A DNA stretch of 64,000 bases from Reticulitermes lucifugus (GCA_026260175.1 JAKCWW010000022.1:148249-212248); one strand, 5' to 3'; positions 25,150-37,281 are shown, counted from the first letter of the stretch. Translations and numbers: made by a program. Notes: generated by a model from the sequence alone, not told the origin.

Positions 25150-25265
25150 CGGCTGACCAATCGGAGAGCAGAGTTACTTCCATTGTGTATGAGCTATATT
25201 TCTGATTGGTATTTCTGAACCGCCCACTTTCATCAAGGAACTTCCTGTATCTTTTCTACGAAAAA
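25150..25265. promoter_or_regulatory. Paired CCAAT boxes, possible promoter
   Basis: gaccaatcgg at about 25155 and ctgattggt at 25203 are CCAAT boxes in opposite orientation, 48 bases apart, followed by ccgccc. Insect and other animal promoters often carry such NF-Y sites. No TATA box, initiator or downstream frame confirms it, so this is weak. Confidence 0.2.
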
Positions 25266-26010
25266 AAAATTGCAGTCTTTCTTCGTTTTCATTTGTCGTC
25301 GCTGTGACGGTATGCCACATGTTAAAAACGTTTACGTTTAAATTATAACGTGTTTCTATAAGAAAAAGGGAAAATAAGTCTTACGAACATGGAATTAAGT
25401 CTGTGTGATTTAGGTATATTTTATTTATTTTACGATGATAAGGTAATTAATAACAAAGGTTTGAAATAATTATTGTCATTGTCACAAATCAGCGTGTTTC
25501 AATGTTATTATATATAAACCATAGATCGTATAAAATAATAGCAGATTTATTACTGCCTATTTTGCCTTCTGATAAATACGAGAATGTTAGCTTAAGCTTT
25601 CAAAATACGCTCCATATTTATTATATACGTTTTGGGTAATCAATGCATTCTCATTTTAAGCTTTAGGGTAAAACATATGTATAATATACAATATATTTCT
25701 CTCTATAAAAATGAATACATTAAACAAAAGTCTTAAAAACACAAACTGAAAGTAATATCACATACACATAATTCGCGTCAAATTCTTTCATAGCACAATA
25801 CCACCAGCAGCGATATCGCATCCATCACCGATTAAGTAAGGTTTAACAAATAAATTAAGAAAGACTCATTTTCCGAAAAAGGAAGATTAATTGAAAGTTA
25901 TTTCAATTTTTGTTTTTAAATAAATGTCTCTTTAGATTACAAGTTTAATTATGCATGCACAATTTACGTGTGTGTTATTTAACGACGTATAACTGCTAAG
26001 ATTATGTAGT
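25266..26010. other. AT-rich stretch, no gene seen
   Basis: Nothing supported. Confidence 0.6.
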
Positions 26011-26208
26011 GTCTGTGGTAGATGAATGAAATATAGGAATGGAGTATTGGTGGAATAACACTGATAAGAAAGGCTGAAGCTCAGGTGTAAAGCCCGTCCC
26101 ATTGGCACTTCACTCGTCACAAATCCCACATGGACTGGCCCGAGATAGAATCTGGCCCTCGGCGGTGAGAAGTCACCGAATAGCCGTCTAAGCAAAGGCA
26201 CGGTCCCG
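26011..26208 (-). repeat. SINE-1 copy
   Basis: On the minus strand: ggaccgtgcctttgcttaga (A-box arm), a decayed B box (gccagattctatctcgg), gtccatgtgggatttgtg, agtgaagtgccaatggga and attccaccaatactccat. These are the successive blocks of SINE-1. No exact target duplication was found. Confidence 0.8.
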
Positions 26209-29200
26209 CCATCTTATACATATAAACTACGCAGTTTTACACATACTTAATATAACATCATAATATACTGGCATTCTGAACATGCATAATTTACTTCCTA
26301 CCTTTGACACACACTGATTGCATTTCGTTAGTCTTATTATGTACGAAAGAAAGTAATTAAACATACGTTAAATTATAATTTTCTAGACTCCAGAACACGG
26401 CAAGTTATTCAAATCTGTACCCAAAAACCGTGTTCACCAGTAGCCGCATGTTCACTCCCCGCCTGTGCTATCTCTCTTTTCACGGTTACTTTTCCTCCTG
26501 CAACTTTCCTTAGACGTTAAAATGATAAACAAGAAATGTCGAAATGCATTACTGTAAACATGAAGCAAAGCCAGATATTCGCATATTTAAAGAAATTCCC
26601 TTCTTCTTTTGGAAACAGAGAGCTATTTGCCGTATTCATAATATCCTTCCACTCGTGTTCACACTGAGATAAAAAAGATAAAGTTTAGCTCCTTTAGGGG
26701 AACCAAAACGTTTCATATTTTCGACAATTTTTTCATAAAGAAATCGAGTCAGTGAACATTAACGCAAATTAGGTCGTTATATGGCTTCGCTCTTCCGTAA
26801 AGTTAGGTGGCCTGAACCTCAAATCTCGCGTAGGGCTTTGTAATATATCAGTTTAAATTTCAGTAATTCCCCTTACGCCTTTGGTGCTTTAAAAAGAAGC
26901 CTTTTACTGAGGAAGGAACCTTAGTCCGTTTTCCTATTGCATAACAGGACAATAATTGTTGCTATAACTTACGAATTTGTATTGTGGTAAGTATAAGACA
27001 CTGGGCTTTGCATCCTCTTACCAAAAACACCAACGTGACTGCCCCCTATAACTCAGCAGTATAATCAACGCTGAAGTCAGAATAAATTCCCATGGAGGTG
27101 CATATGTAATTTAATGTAAGAAAGTAACAATGAGTTAAGTTCCCGTGAGAGTTGTTTTATTTCCTTGCAAATTACCTTTCCTGAAATTTCTACACGTACC
27201 TGTAAGCGACAGGCTAAACCAGGAAGAAGAGGCTTCACTTCTGACCTCGCAGTGATTTGGAAAAAAGTTTTCAGTTCCATAGCACATTTAAACAAACTTA
27301 TGGTAAAGTAAAATGACAATAAATTTTTAATTCTGATATTATGTTTCCACAAATGTAATAAATATTCTTTCATTATACCATATTTGAAGACAACTGCAAT
27401 GAAAGATTTTAGTACATAGCTTTTCAAAACTATGGATCCATTGGCTAATATTGTTGGAAATTGAGGCTCAAGAAAGAGGATGACACGAAATATACGGGAT
27501 ACAATTTTCTGACTTTCACTTCTGAGATCACCTTACACGATTTACTATACAATGGTCTAATCCTACGTTTTACTGGGAAAATACAATATTTATTTCCCGG
27601 TGTTGTTAACAGCTTTCTTTTTACTGCCGAGGCCAACCGTGTTATTTATTTATCGGAGAGTTATTGTAAATATTTCTTAGAGTTCTGAACTTGCTATTAC
27701 AACACGCTAAATGATAAAATAAAGAATAAAATAAGCCTATATAAATTGTTGAAGTCATTTTCTTAGTGCAATTTATGTTTCGTAGGTGCAAGCAAGCCCT
27801 TGTCATACGCTGGGCGGTTAGAAACTGACTTGTCACATCGGAACCCTGCGTTCAGTGCCTTGTTATCTTATGTAACAGCCGTAGTGGAAGAAGTGGCAAT
27901 GGAGCAGGATCTTCTGCAGTTTTTTCGGCTTTTCCCTCTTGATCATTTCACAATTGAACGGTTCCCATCCATCACCATGCTAAACCCCTGACCAGGCAGC
28001 ACATATTCATACCCTCAGTCTTTAAATTGAGAGCCTCAGCTCTGACCGGCACTTGGCTGAAACGAAATTTGACTAAGACAGCTATAGTCCTATATCTGCC
28101 TACTTTAAGGAATTGGTCCAGTTTCTTCATAAGTACAAACTTTACAAGAAAGCAGTTCGGAAAATACATTTCTGTAGGCGCACGGTAATGGCGTCACCAG
28201 CGTCAAACACAAATTGCACAGTAGCTACGTTCCACATCCTTTAACGCCCTTGTTGTAAATAACACTTGCAATCAAGCTACTTCAACAATCTGTTTGCTTT
28301 TGGTTGTGTGAATTTTAAGATATCTAGTAAATTCAATAATCTTCAAAGAGCTGTATATCATACTATTCGTTTTTATTGTTGAGAAACCCCGACATAAATT
28401 GGTTATACGTTCAGAAGTTTGAAATAAAATTTAGACAACTGTTTAATTCGAAACAAATATATATTCCTGGGACAAATTTTGGTGGTGCCACCAAAGCAAA
28501 CTATTTACTTAGGCAATTAGGAAGAACCTGTGCACTTTTATGGACGTTGACAAAAACGACTCGGAAAAAAGACTTTTCCAAGGCACTGTTTTCATAAGTC
28601 CATAAGTTAAAAACAGATCGGAGGACGAAGGTGATCCTACCTGTTTGCGGCTTCTTAGTGGGCCAAAGTGGCGTTTTCGTAGAATGGTGAAAGAGGAACA
28701 ATCCCTAAACATATTTTTCCACGTATTTCACCAGTTTAGTAACTTTAAACTGCATCAAGTAGAAACTGTTTGCGGACTCCGGTAGATGATTATCTGGTTA
28801 TTACTGTTACCTTCTAAAGCCCAATCGTAACTATGTAAAATATTCTGTAAAATTTATAATAGCTGCCTTGTGCCACAGAGTGGACTTTTTTCCATATAAT
28901 TGCTAGAACAAACGAAGATTTGGTCCATAGACTTTATTAATCGAACGGTCTTTGTAACGGAGACAGAATTTATTTCCTGAGGTAGACAACGACTTTCTGT
29001 ACAAACTTACATATATTTCAGTCTTCAAGGTGTTAGTTACTGAAAAAGTTACGAATTCTTTAACATCCGGTGAAATACCTTCAGTTTTTAAGTTTAGGAC
29101 ATACACTAACAAGAAGAGAAAATAAATATGCAGGCCCGTTAAGTTATGACGGTGTAAAATGCGCCTCAAAAATAACAGATAAGTCTTACTAAACAGCAGT

Positions 29201-30166
29201 TGTACAAAGCAATAACGAATCTAATAACATGGAGACATTACAAACTTTTAAACTGTACCCTTCACATTCATTATATCGAAGTAGTCATTTGATTTAAGTG
29301 TACTGAATCAAGCTAATCGTTTAAACCCAGACGATACTATATGCGCTGCCAATTTTAACATAAAAACACTTTGCGTTTTGCCCAAAGAGTGTATTGGTAT
29401 GTTGCGTGAGATATTCAGAATAAAACTACAAAACTTTACTTACTTAGTCTTCGTAATCATATACATTGTGCATATTTTGGGACACGAATTGCATTTTTAA
29501 ACATTCTTCTAGATAAATTTGAGGTGTAAACCTCTTAATGTAAATAAACTATATAGACAAATTCGAGAATATAATGCTCTTTCGCATAGAAAGAAAAGAA
29601 TGTTGATTCTCACAAATCTACCGTAACAATTCAGAAGTAAATATTGAAGTGAAAAGCTTTTCTTTTCAAACATAAATTTCCCTTGAAGTCCACAGAACGC
29701 AATTAACTGCAAAACTATGCATGAATTTCAAAATAGTCTCAGGTGTAGTCTAGATTTACTAAATATTTAATGAAAGGGTGACACAGAAACATGTCTTTCC
29801 GATTTCTATAAAAACACTCGTAGTAAAAGCAAAGAAATCGTTTCCAAAACCGGCAGGTTAACAGTAAATGGATCCGGAAAAAACCTACAGTATGATCTAT
29901 AGGTTTCCTATCGCCTTATATGAAAATTTATAACCCAGAAACAATGGGATAGAATAGTCTTAGTTTAACATATCAAGACTATATAAATATTCTTGCACTT
30001 TTCTCATTTTTTCGTAACCTAAATTATACCTCATAATAGACGACATGAAATTCAGCAGTTCTTGAAAATGGCTAGAATGGGAGAAAGTAAAATATTGCGT
30101 AAAAGGAAACTGTAATTGAACAGGATTAACGCCTTTTAGACGTGGACTTAAATTACATGTGAAACT
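26209..30166. other. AT-rich stretch, no gene seen
   Basis: Many short frames, the longest 116 codons (27077-27427, minus), none with a recognisable domain. No repeat was matched elsewhere in the window. Confidence 0.55.
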
Positions 30167-30176
30167 GGTCTCTGTA

Positions 30177-30657
30177 TTTTATGTTATTTTCACCGTACAT
30201 TTTTATTGTATATAGTCTTATTCCGACAAATGTACAATTTATTATCTCCTATTTAATACATGTTTATGCCAATAAATAGTCAACATGTTTCGAACTGTAT
30301 CAGGTCATCATCAGGACTCTTTATCATTACACCAGCTATATGGTACTCATTAAAATAGATAAAATGTCTTCAACTATGTTAGTATATGATCCCTGTGTCT
30401 GCTGTTACGTGTTCACTATATGCTTCACTATATACCTTCCACAAGCATATAGTGAACACATAACAGCAGACACAGTGACCATATACCCAACATAGAAGAA
30501 GACATTTTATCTATTTTATCTATTTTAATGAGTACCATATAGCTGGTGTAATGATAAAGAGTCCTGATACAGTTCGAAATATGTTGACTATTTATTGACA
30601 TAAACATGTATTAAATAGGAGATAATAAATTATACATTTGTCGGAATAAGACTATAC
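30177..30657. mobile_element. Fold-back element with 214-bp arms and 10-bp target duplication
   Basis: Left arm 30211-30425 and right arm 30443-30656 are inverted copies that could form one long hairpin around a 17-base loop. The 10-bp ggtctctgta lies at 30167-30176 and 30658-30667 and is the likely target duplication. If so, the left end carries 34 extra bases (30177-30210) not mirrored on the right. The left arm contains a full hammerhead-like motif; the right arm has the same motif lacking 11 bases. There is no coding capacity. Confidence 0.85.
30271..30325 (-). ncRNA. Hammerhead-like motif, best copy
   Basis: Minus strand in order: gataaagagtc (helix I, 5' side), CTGATGA, T, GACCTG-ATA-CAGTTC (helix II, 5 of 6 paired), GAA, self-complementary ACATGT (helix III), T, gactatttatt (helix I, 3' side). 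The two helix I strands pair at 10 of 11 positions counting one G-U. Predicted cleavage lies between 30282 and 30281. The only departure from the textbook core is the single T between CTGATGA and helix II. Confidence 0.65.
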
Positions 30658-30667
30658 GGTCTCTGTA

Positions 30668-31735
30668 CCTTGTTGAGTGATATCATCCATGGACATAGGG
30701 GTTTCAACATTTTGTTATTACAATTTCAAAAATTTCGCCAACAAATGTAAAGTCCCGTGATATTTTATCAATGTAATATTCACGTAAGAATGTCTACAAG
30801 GGGGCCATATAACAGAACACAAACCCTGAAAACGGCGACTACATTTTTAACCAAAACGTTATAACGCCTTCATCACAGAACGTTGTTAAACCAAGAAACA
30901 CTAAATTAAACATTAAGCAATAACAAATAATTCGTTATTTTTACTCTTATTGAAAAATTAATGTCCTAAGGGATTATTAAATTGTCAATTTTTTATGGAG
31001 GTTAAATGTAAATTATTCTTCTGAATTTTATCTTTGAAGATAAAGTAGGCCAATATATTATTATACGATACACAGGAAAGTGCACTGCACAGTGTTTTAT
31101 TGATAATAACAAACAATATAAACTCTTCCCAAAGGAAGAAAAGGGATTAATTTCAACCATAAAACCAGTGAGAATTATTAGATCAAATTCCGTTTATGGC
31201 CGCTTCATACTTTCATACAGGATCTGTACTGACTACAGCGAAAGCCCTGTAGGATATAGTAACACTGTACGGACAAGATCGTAGCAGAAACCCTGCTATA
31301 AATTTAAATGTTCTCTGGGATATAACTACGTGTGGATTGGTGAATAGTTACCGAAGGCTCGGAAGAGCTTGCTGCCTACATCTTCAGCTTCTAAGAACTA
31401 AAAAATTACAGACTTAGTTCAATAAAATAGGAAAGTGTTGGACAAATGATTCACGGAAACAATCTCTCCTTCATCACTCAAGACTAGAAGAAAGAACTCC
31501 AGCGGCAACAGTTTTCAAACAACAACAAAAAAGTACATCCTCTGTGTGCCAAACACCAAAAGGAGAAACGTCGACAATGTTTAAATTCAGCAGTTATGTC
31601 TGCTGAAGGCAATACTTCCCTTCTTTGTCAAAGGAAGTTTATTTGACGAAGGTGGCAAGAAATATATTTGGAAACAGGGAGATAAAATGATTAATGATAA
31701 TTGCTCACTTTCCCTGTCAGGTCTCTTGTTTTAGT
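30668..31735. other. AT-rich stretch, no gene seen
   Basis: Nothing supported. Confidence 0.6.
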
Positions 31736-31746
31736 AACACCAAGAA

Positions 31747-32031
31747 GGCCGTGCCATGGCTCAGGCGGTTAGTCGCCGGCCTCCCACCGCGGAGGCCCGG
31801 GTTCGATCCCGGGTCAGTCCATGTGGGATTTGGTGAGCAGAGTGGCACTGGGGACAGGATTTTCCCCGAGTACTTCGGTTTTCCCCTGTCAGTTTCAATC
31901 CACCGGTGCTCCATTACTTAGAAAAATGAAAAAAATGATCACCTTCTCTTCATCACAGGGTTGCACAATAAACCTTAAGGCTGCGGTGCGTCCGTAGCTT
32001 ATGCTCCGGGGCCCTTCACCACAGAAAAAGA
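31747..32031 (+). repeat. SINE-1: full tRNA-derived SINE with target duplication
   Basis: The head has a good A box tggctcaggcgg (31757-31768) and a perfect B box ggttcgatccc (31800-31810), so it carries an internal RNA polymerase III promoter. The body includes gtccatgtgggatttggtg, ggcactggggacaggatttt and caatccaccggtgctccat, and ends in ttcaccacagaaaaag. The 11-bp aacaccaagaa stands at 31736-31746 and 32032-32042 as target duplication. It is the longest and least decayed of the six SINE-1 copies in the window. Confidence 0.95.
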
Positions 32032-32211
32032 AACACCAAGAAAGTCAGCACTCTGTGTGAAATACGTATACCATTTTGCTCCGCGTTGCTGCTGTAATAT
32101 TGTAAGAAACAGTTTATCCTTACACTGTGTTGCACAATTAAGTATTTCATAAGACATTTTGCTCTCGTAAACAGGAAAATAAAGGTTAGTGTTATCTAGA
32201 AGGCAAAGATT

Positions 32212-32272
32212 CACTAACTAGCTGAGCGACTGCTAGGTTTTGAGGAGGACTCTGAGCACAGGAGTTGATTTA
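32212..32272 (+). repeat. LINE-1 3' tail fragment
   Basis: actaactagctgagcgactg, then gaggaggactctgagcaca and ggagttgattta align with the untranslated tail of LINE-1, best seen at 43129-43213. Strongly diverged. Confidence 0.6.
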
Positions 32273-32733
32273 ATAATTCTTCTTTTACTGTAAAAGCGCT
32301 CTCCTACTTTCTGCTTGAACATAACAGACAGTGCGTTGACAATAATATTTGGGGAAGTGTGTGTACAGCATAAAACGTTTGGCACTTTTGAACAATTCTA
32401 AACACATGCACTTACATCTAAAACTGTAAGATTCGCGGTAAAATTGTATTGGGCATAAAAAATATGTAAAGTTTTCCTAAAACTTCGTTTCGAAACATTT
32501 TTCGCTCCTAGAAGTGTTTAACGATTTACACTCGAAGGAAACAAATATTTTTGTCTTCGTGCGAAGGGTCTCCTATTTTGTTCGCTTAGCATCCGTAAGA
32601 ATGAACAAAAATTTAGTAAGATTCCTGAACATGCCATCACCTGTCCTCTAGGTACTACATGCTGACGGACGGACAGACATAAAGACATGGCAGAAGTTAT
32701 AAAACATCCTGGTACCGCATAGGCACCGTTATA

Positions 32734-32776
32734 TAATTTCGACTTATTTGGTCCTGCCGAAATATCATCAGGGGAT
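32734..32776 (-). ncRNA. Hammerhead-like motif, degenerate copy
   Basis: Minus strand: cccctgatgatatttcggc, then accaaataagtcgaaatta. CTGATGA, T and GAAA are present in order but helix II is not convincing. Confidence 0.25.
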
Positions 32777-33065
32777 TTACATATATATATTTTTTTATTC
32801 TATAACTACTGCAGTTATTGTACACGGGGTTCTGAAACCAGGCACATTTAGTAGCCGCACTTTGCAACATTTCGTTGCCAAAGCGCTTGTGCCTTTCTTC
32901 CGTTTCACTTAATGTATTTTCAAATGTTATTCCTTAATTTATAATATTTGTACATGGTCTAAAATTTAAATACGTTACATATATCGAAAATTATCTTTTT
33001 TTATTTGATTAAAAATAAGCTATTAAATAATGGCCTCAAGTAAGATTTGGATTATTTACGTAATA

Positions 33066-33640
33066 ACTAACTAACTAAATAACTCCATGGAGCAAAGACC
33101 ATCTTGAAAAGCTTACAGATTCTTAGCTAGTCAAGAAATTCCCCGCATTTTATTGAACCCGAAGGCTTATTGTCGCATTCACAAGCGCAAGCCACCCGTT
33201 CCTATCCTGAGTTAGATCAATCCAGTCCCCGACCACACCATCACACTTTTGAAAGTTCCATTTTAATGTTATCATGCTATTTACGCCTAAGTCTTCCAAG
33301 TGGTCTCTTTCCATCAGGTTTCCCCACCAAAATCCTGTATGCACCTTTCCTCTCCCCTATACGTGCAACATGCCCCACCCGAATAATATTTGGTGACGAC
33401 TACAGATCATAAAGCGTCTCGTTATGTAGTCTTCTACACCTCCTCTTACCTCGTCTTAGGTCCAAAATATATTATTCAGCACCCTATTCTCGAAAATCCT
33501 CAGCTTATGTTCCTCCCTCAATATGAGAGACCAGGCTTCACATCCACAAATACAGTAGACAAAATTACAGTTCTATATATTTTAATCTTCGTATTTTTGG
33601 ACAGTAATTTAGGAGATAAAAAATTCTGCATCTGATAGAA
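33066..33640 (-). mobile_element. LINE-1: 3' end with RT C-terminal region
   Basis: On the minus strand the translation passes, in broken frames, through CGCEAWSLILREEHKLR, FENRVLNNIFW and IIRVGHVARIGEE, then GKPEGKRPLGRP-like and QDRNGWLALVNATISLR. These are the C-terminal blocks of a common insect non-LTR RT family (usual form ..YGCETWSLTLREEHRLRVFENRVLR..). After the stop come the untranslated tail (gaatttcttgactagct, gctccatggagttattt) and TTAG repeats at 33066-33078. The open piece at 33150-33344 is part of this pseudogene. The 5' limit is approximate. Confidence 0.85.
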
Positions 33641-34050
33641 GTATACCCTGACCTCCACCTGCTTTTAATTTCTTCATAAATGCAATTTTGATTTATTAGG
33701 GTTGTCCCAAATTGTTTGGCGTCATGCATGCTGAAAAATGTATTTGTACCAAAGCACGTTTTTGAGAAAATCTAGAACTCCTGCTTCTGTTCATTGAAAG
33801 CAGGCGTTAAATTGGACTGCATAAGCCAAAACAAAAATGTTTGCGATGGTTAGTGTAGACTCTAACACTAAAACTTATTAAACAATCTGTCGAAATGTTT
33901 TAGTGATAAGCATGCAGAAGAACGCACAGAGAGGATGCAGAAACTATGACTTGTTTCTTGCACCTGTTACAAAGAAAGCGTTAGAACCATTCGCACCTTA
34001 TATATAATTTTGTGAGATCTCACGAAATTTTAGTTTCACCTTGTACAAAG
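33641..34050. other. AT-rich stretch, no gene seen
   Basis: May include further decayed LINE-1 sequence at its left edge; nothing clear. Confidence 0.45.
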
Positions 34051-34057
34051 CTTTCTT

Positions 34058-34090
34058 CTGATGATGGTCTAAAGACCGAAATGTCGTGTA
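34058..34090 (+). ncRNA. Hammerhead-like motif
   Basis: CTGATGA (34058-34064), T, ggtc-taaa-gacc hairpin, GAAATGTC. Helix II is perfect and a GUC triplet stands where cleavage would fall, but the flanks pair poorly as helix I. No inverted partner. Confidence 0.45.
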
Positions 34091-34324
34091 TGAGTAGATA
34101 TTAAATATAAGTTGGGCTGAACGGAGTATATTATGTTATTTATTTGATAAAATTTATAGTACCAAATACGAGTTTAAGAAACTTCTCATTAGGGTCAGCC
34201 TTTACATTGTGAAAGACCATACACACGTTTTATAAAAGAAGCGTTTAATTCTTTGTTCTTATTGGCGGTAAATAAAGTTGCAAAGCTCTTCTGTCATTTG
34301 CTTTCTACACGCTGCTTTATAATT

Positions 34325-34355
<31 letters not shown>

Positions 34356-36616
34356 TACATTTTAGAAGATTAATAATAATACATGCTTGGTCAGTGACTC
34401 GAACTCATTGAAAAACACCTAAACACCTGTGACTTCAGAATAAATAATAATAATAACTCATAATAATATTAAGAGTACTGTTGAAAATTTCTACATATAT
34501 TTCATTATGGATCTTCCATTGATTGTGCTCGCCTCTTATAAGTAAATTGATGTCAAAACTGAGATTTTCTTTGTTAAATGTTTCCAGTCTAGAATAATTT
34601 ATATGTGTCTAGAATAAGTAAACAATATTAAGTTTATCAAAATCAGTTATATATAAATCTTACGCTTAAATAAATATATGCTTAGTTGTCAGCTAAAATA
34701 CACGAAGATGAACACAAACTACAGTTTGGAATTCAGTATACCATAGCTTTCTGTAACAGATGCAAGAACGTGGGCTTCAACATAGATATTGAATATTCCT
34801 CAGAAATTTTAATTTTACACATTTCTGGGTGGTTTCAACGTTGGGATTAAAGCTCACTTTCATTCTAAAATCACTACCCGCATGTATAAGGTAACAACAG
34901 AGGGTCAAAATGTTCAATAGCCACTAACGTATTTTTCCATTTCTCTCATCTAAAAAATGTAGGGTACATTATTGCACTGGCCGCTGGGTTTGGAATGTAC
35001 TGGGAAACAGTGCAGGCTTATTTTTGTAGGCATTAGCCTTTCCCCCCTCAGGATATGAGGGGCAGGGTTCTACACTCGGTTCGTTCCATGCTTCTGCTTC
35101 CATCATGTCAGCCGTGCCGTGCCGTGCGTGCGTGAGCTGCATACAGTGCTTGTTAGATTCCTGAATCTGTTCGAGCGAAACTTTGTACACATTTTCTATA
35201 CAAGGTGCACTAATTGGGGCCTAACCAATGAAATGCCTTGTGACACATTGACAGTTTTCAATATTCATGATACTCGATGCATTTTGGGATACTTAATGAA
35301 CCACAGTATGGAGAGTTCATGGGTTCTAAAAACAATATTCTGAAACTGCAAATTTTGGTAACAGATCTAACGTAGTTAAACGTTACAATACTTATGAAAA
35401 ATACGTAGATATTTTAGAGTAATACTTGTTCTCTCGTGGGTTATATTTTTACTTATATTATTTAATATAATACAAAATTATATGATATAATAAACGCTTG
35501 TCCCTGATAAGGCTGTAGTCGTATAATAAATTAGCATACAAAGTAATAACATAAAAATGGAACAAATGAAGTTGGTGGAGGCGAAAAAGCGGTTGGAAAT
35601 AAAATACTTGAATATCTTTGTGAAAATAACTAACACAGAACATGCAATAAATTATACAGATTCTGACTAAGAGAATTTGATATTTCTGCTCATCTAATAA
35701 GCAAAGCAAAATTTATATAAAGTAAAAAACGTAACTTCCCTCACTTTTTGTTACAACTGACCTATTACGAAACAACCAGATTTACTAAGGAATTTATTGG
35801 GTACTATTCCTTAATGCGTACGGAATACACAACTATCAAATTTGTTTCTTAAGAACTGCCGTGCAGATTTTGGATGTGATTCCAAATCTAATTTGCAACG
35901 TTACTTATATTTAAATGGGTAAATATCAATTTCTCAATTTTAGTAAAATTCAGTCTCTAATTTATATGCAGCTTATTGTAACAGTAGCAAGGAGACTCTT
36001 AACAAAATAAAGAATGTTTCTGCTTGTTCTATATGACAAAGAATGCCCTGCATAAGATATGCAAAATACAAAGACCCCTTCTTCTACAATTTTAAATGGT
36101 TTAATGCATATTATGCCACTTAAAGAGAACTTATTTAAATTCAATAATTCAGACACCTTTGTTAATAAACCTCAAACCGAAGGGTTATGATTCTTTCACT
36201 GCTGTGGAGTAATTTATTTATAAATTATCACATGAATAAACATTAAATTTAGTAGTGTTTAGGTCAAAATTCACTTCAAAAAGTGCATAAAATTACCTCG
36301 TACCTGGAAAATTGTGCCTCTGTCGGATTTTAATTAAATTTTATATCATTGTTCTACTACCAGAGTCATCAGAGAGAATATAGGTAATTTTATTTCACCT
36401 CGATCCAGCAAGATCCCTACTGTAAATCGAGTTCTAACTGAACTTTCCAAAAGAAAAATTAGGCCTACACACGGAACAATTATACATATTTCGGTTGCGT
36501 CAGAAAGTATACAAGTAACATGTACTGATTTGATTTCGATTTTGTTCTCAGTATCATGAACACTTAACACAATATTAAAAATAATGTGTGGTACTTATCT
36601 GCAACGCGCAAGTGTT
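34091..36616. other. AT-rich stretch, no gene seen
   Basis: An (AAT)n run lies at 34328-34355. A slightly GC-richer patch at 34975-35140 carries gccgtgccgtgccgtgcgtg. No gene supported. Confidence 0.55.
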
Positions 36617-36620
36617 GTGA

Positions 36621-36723
36621 CAGTGGCGAATCCTGATGCGAAAGCTAGGTCTAGCAGAAGATTATACAATGCACCATTATACCGTTCCTCCAGACCTGAC
36701 CTCCGGATTATGATTCGCCACTG
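36621..36723. mobile_element. 103-bp MITE, possibly hAT-like
   Basis: Starts cagtggcgaatcctgat and ends ttatgattcgccactg, so the terminal 12 bases cagtggcgaatc are perfectly inverted. GTGA flanks it on both sides, and the 8-mer gtgacagt occurs at both junctions, overlapping the left end; the duplication is therefore 4 to 8 bp. CAGTGGCG ends with an 8-bp duplication would suit the hAT superfamily. There is no coding capacity. Confidence 0.7.
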
Positions 36724-37281
36724 GTGACAGTACATTAATAGGGAAAGGTACAGTTACACTAAAACGTCGGGCGATCAACATCGTGAAGTCTGAGCAAAAT
36801 GTCTGTTCTGCCTTCATCATCAGAATGCGTATTCAGGCTAAGTCAAAATGTTGGTTTAACATGATATCAAAATCATAAGACCGTAATACCCATTTCCTGC
36901 AGTATATCAAGTAGCCTGTGTGTTTTCATTTAACAACTACATCCGGTCGGTGTGCTTCATGGTATAGAATTTAACCGACATTTCCTTTCCTTTTAGAGTA
37001 GGCAACTATGACCTCAAGTAGAATACAAAACCGAAGATTGAAGCAATACATTTCTCCGAAACGTTGATGTATACATTCAAGACTACATGAATGGTAAAGA
37101 GCAGAAGTCCTTAATGTGAACACTTGACGCTATAAAGACCTTAGACATTATACAAGCAAAAATCATTGCCTTCCATAAGCCTTATTACTTAGCCTGATTC
37201 TATTATGACCCAGAGGAAGCAATCTCACATCCACACATTCTTCCATCAAGATACATTTTATTTATTTTATTATTTATTATT

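Noticed and set aside
31757-31810. Good tRNA A and B boxes (also at 13.6 kb)
   Set aside because: They belong to SINE heads with bodies, tails and target duplications; the acceptor stem does not close as in a tRNA gene.
33150-33344. 64-codon minus frame as a separate gene
   Set aside because: Its sequence is the C-terminal end of the LINE-1 reverse transcriptase pseudogene.
35041-35140. gccgtgccgtgccgtgcgtg patch as a CpG promoter
   Set aside because: Too short and simple in sequence; no other promoter sign.
36762-36835. aaacgtcgggcgat .. ttcatcatcag as a further hammerhead-like motif
   Set aside because: CTGATGA is present on the minus strand but GAA is lost and the spacing is far longer than in the others.
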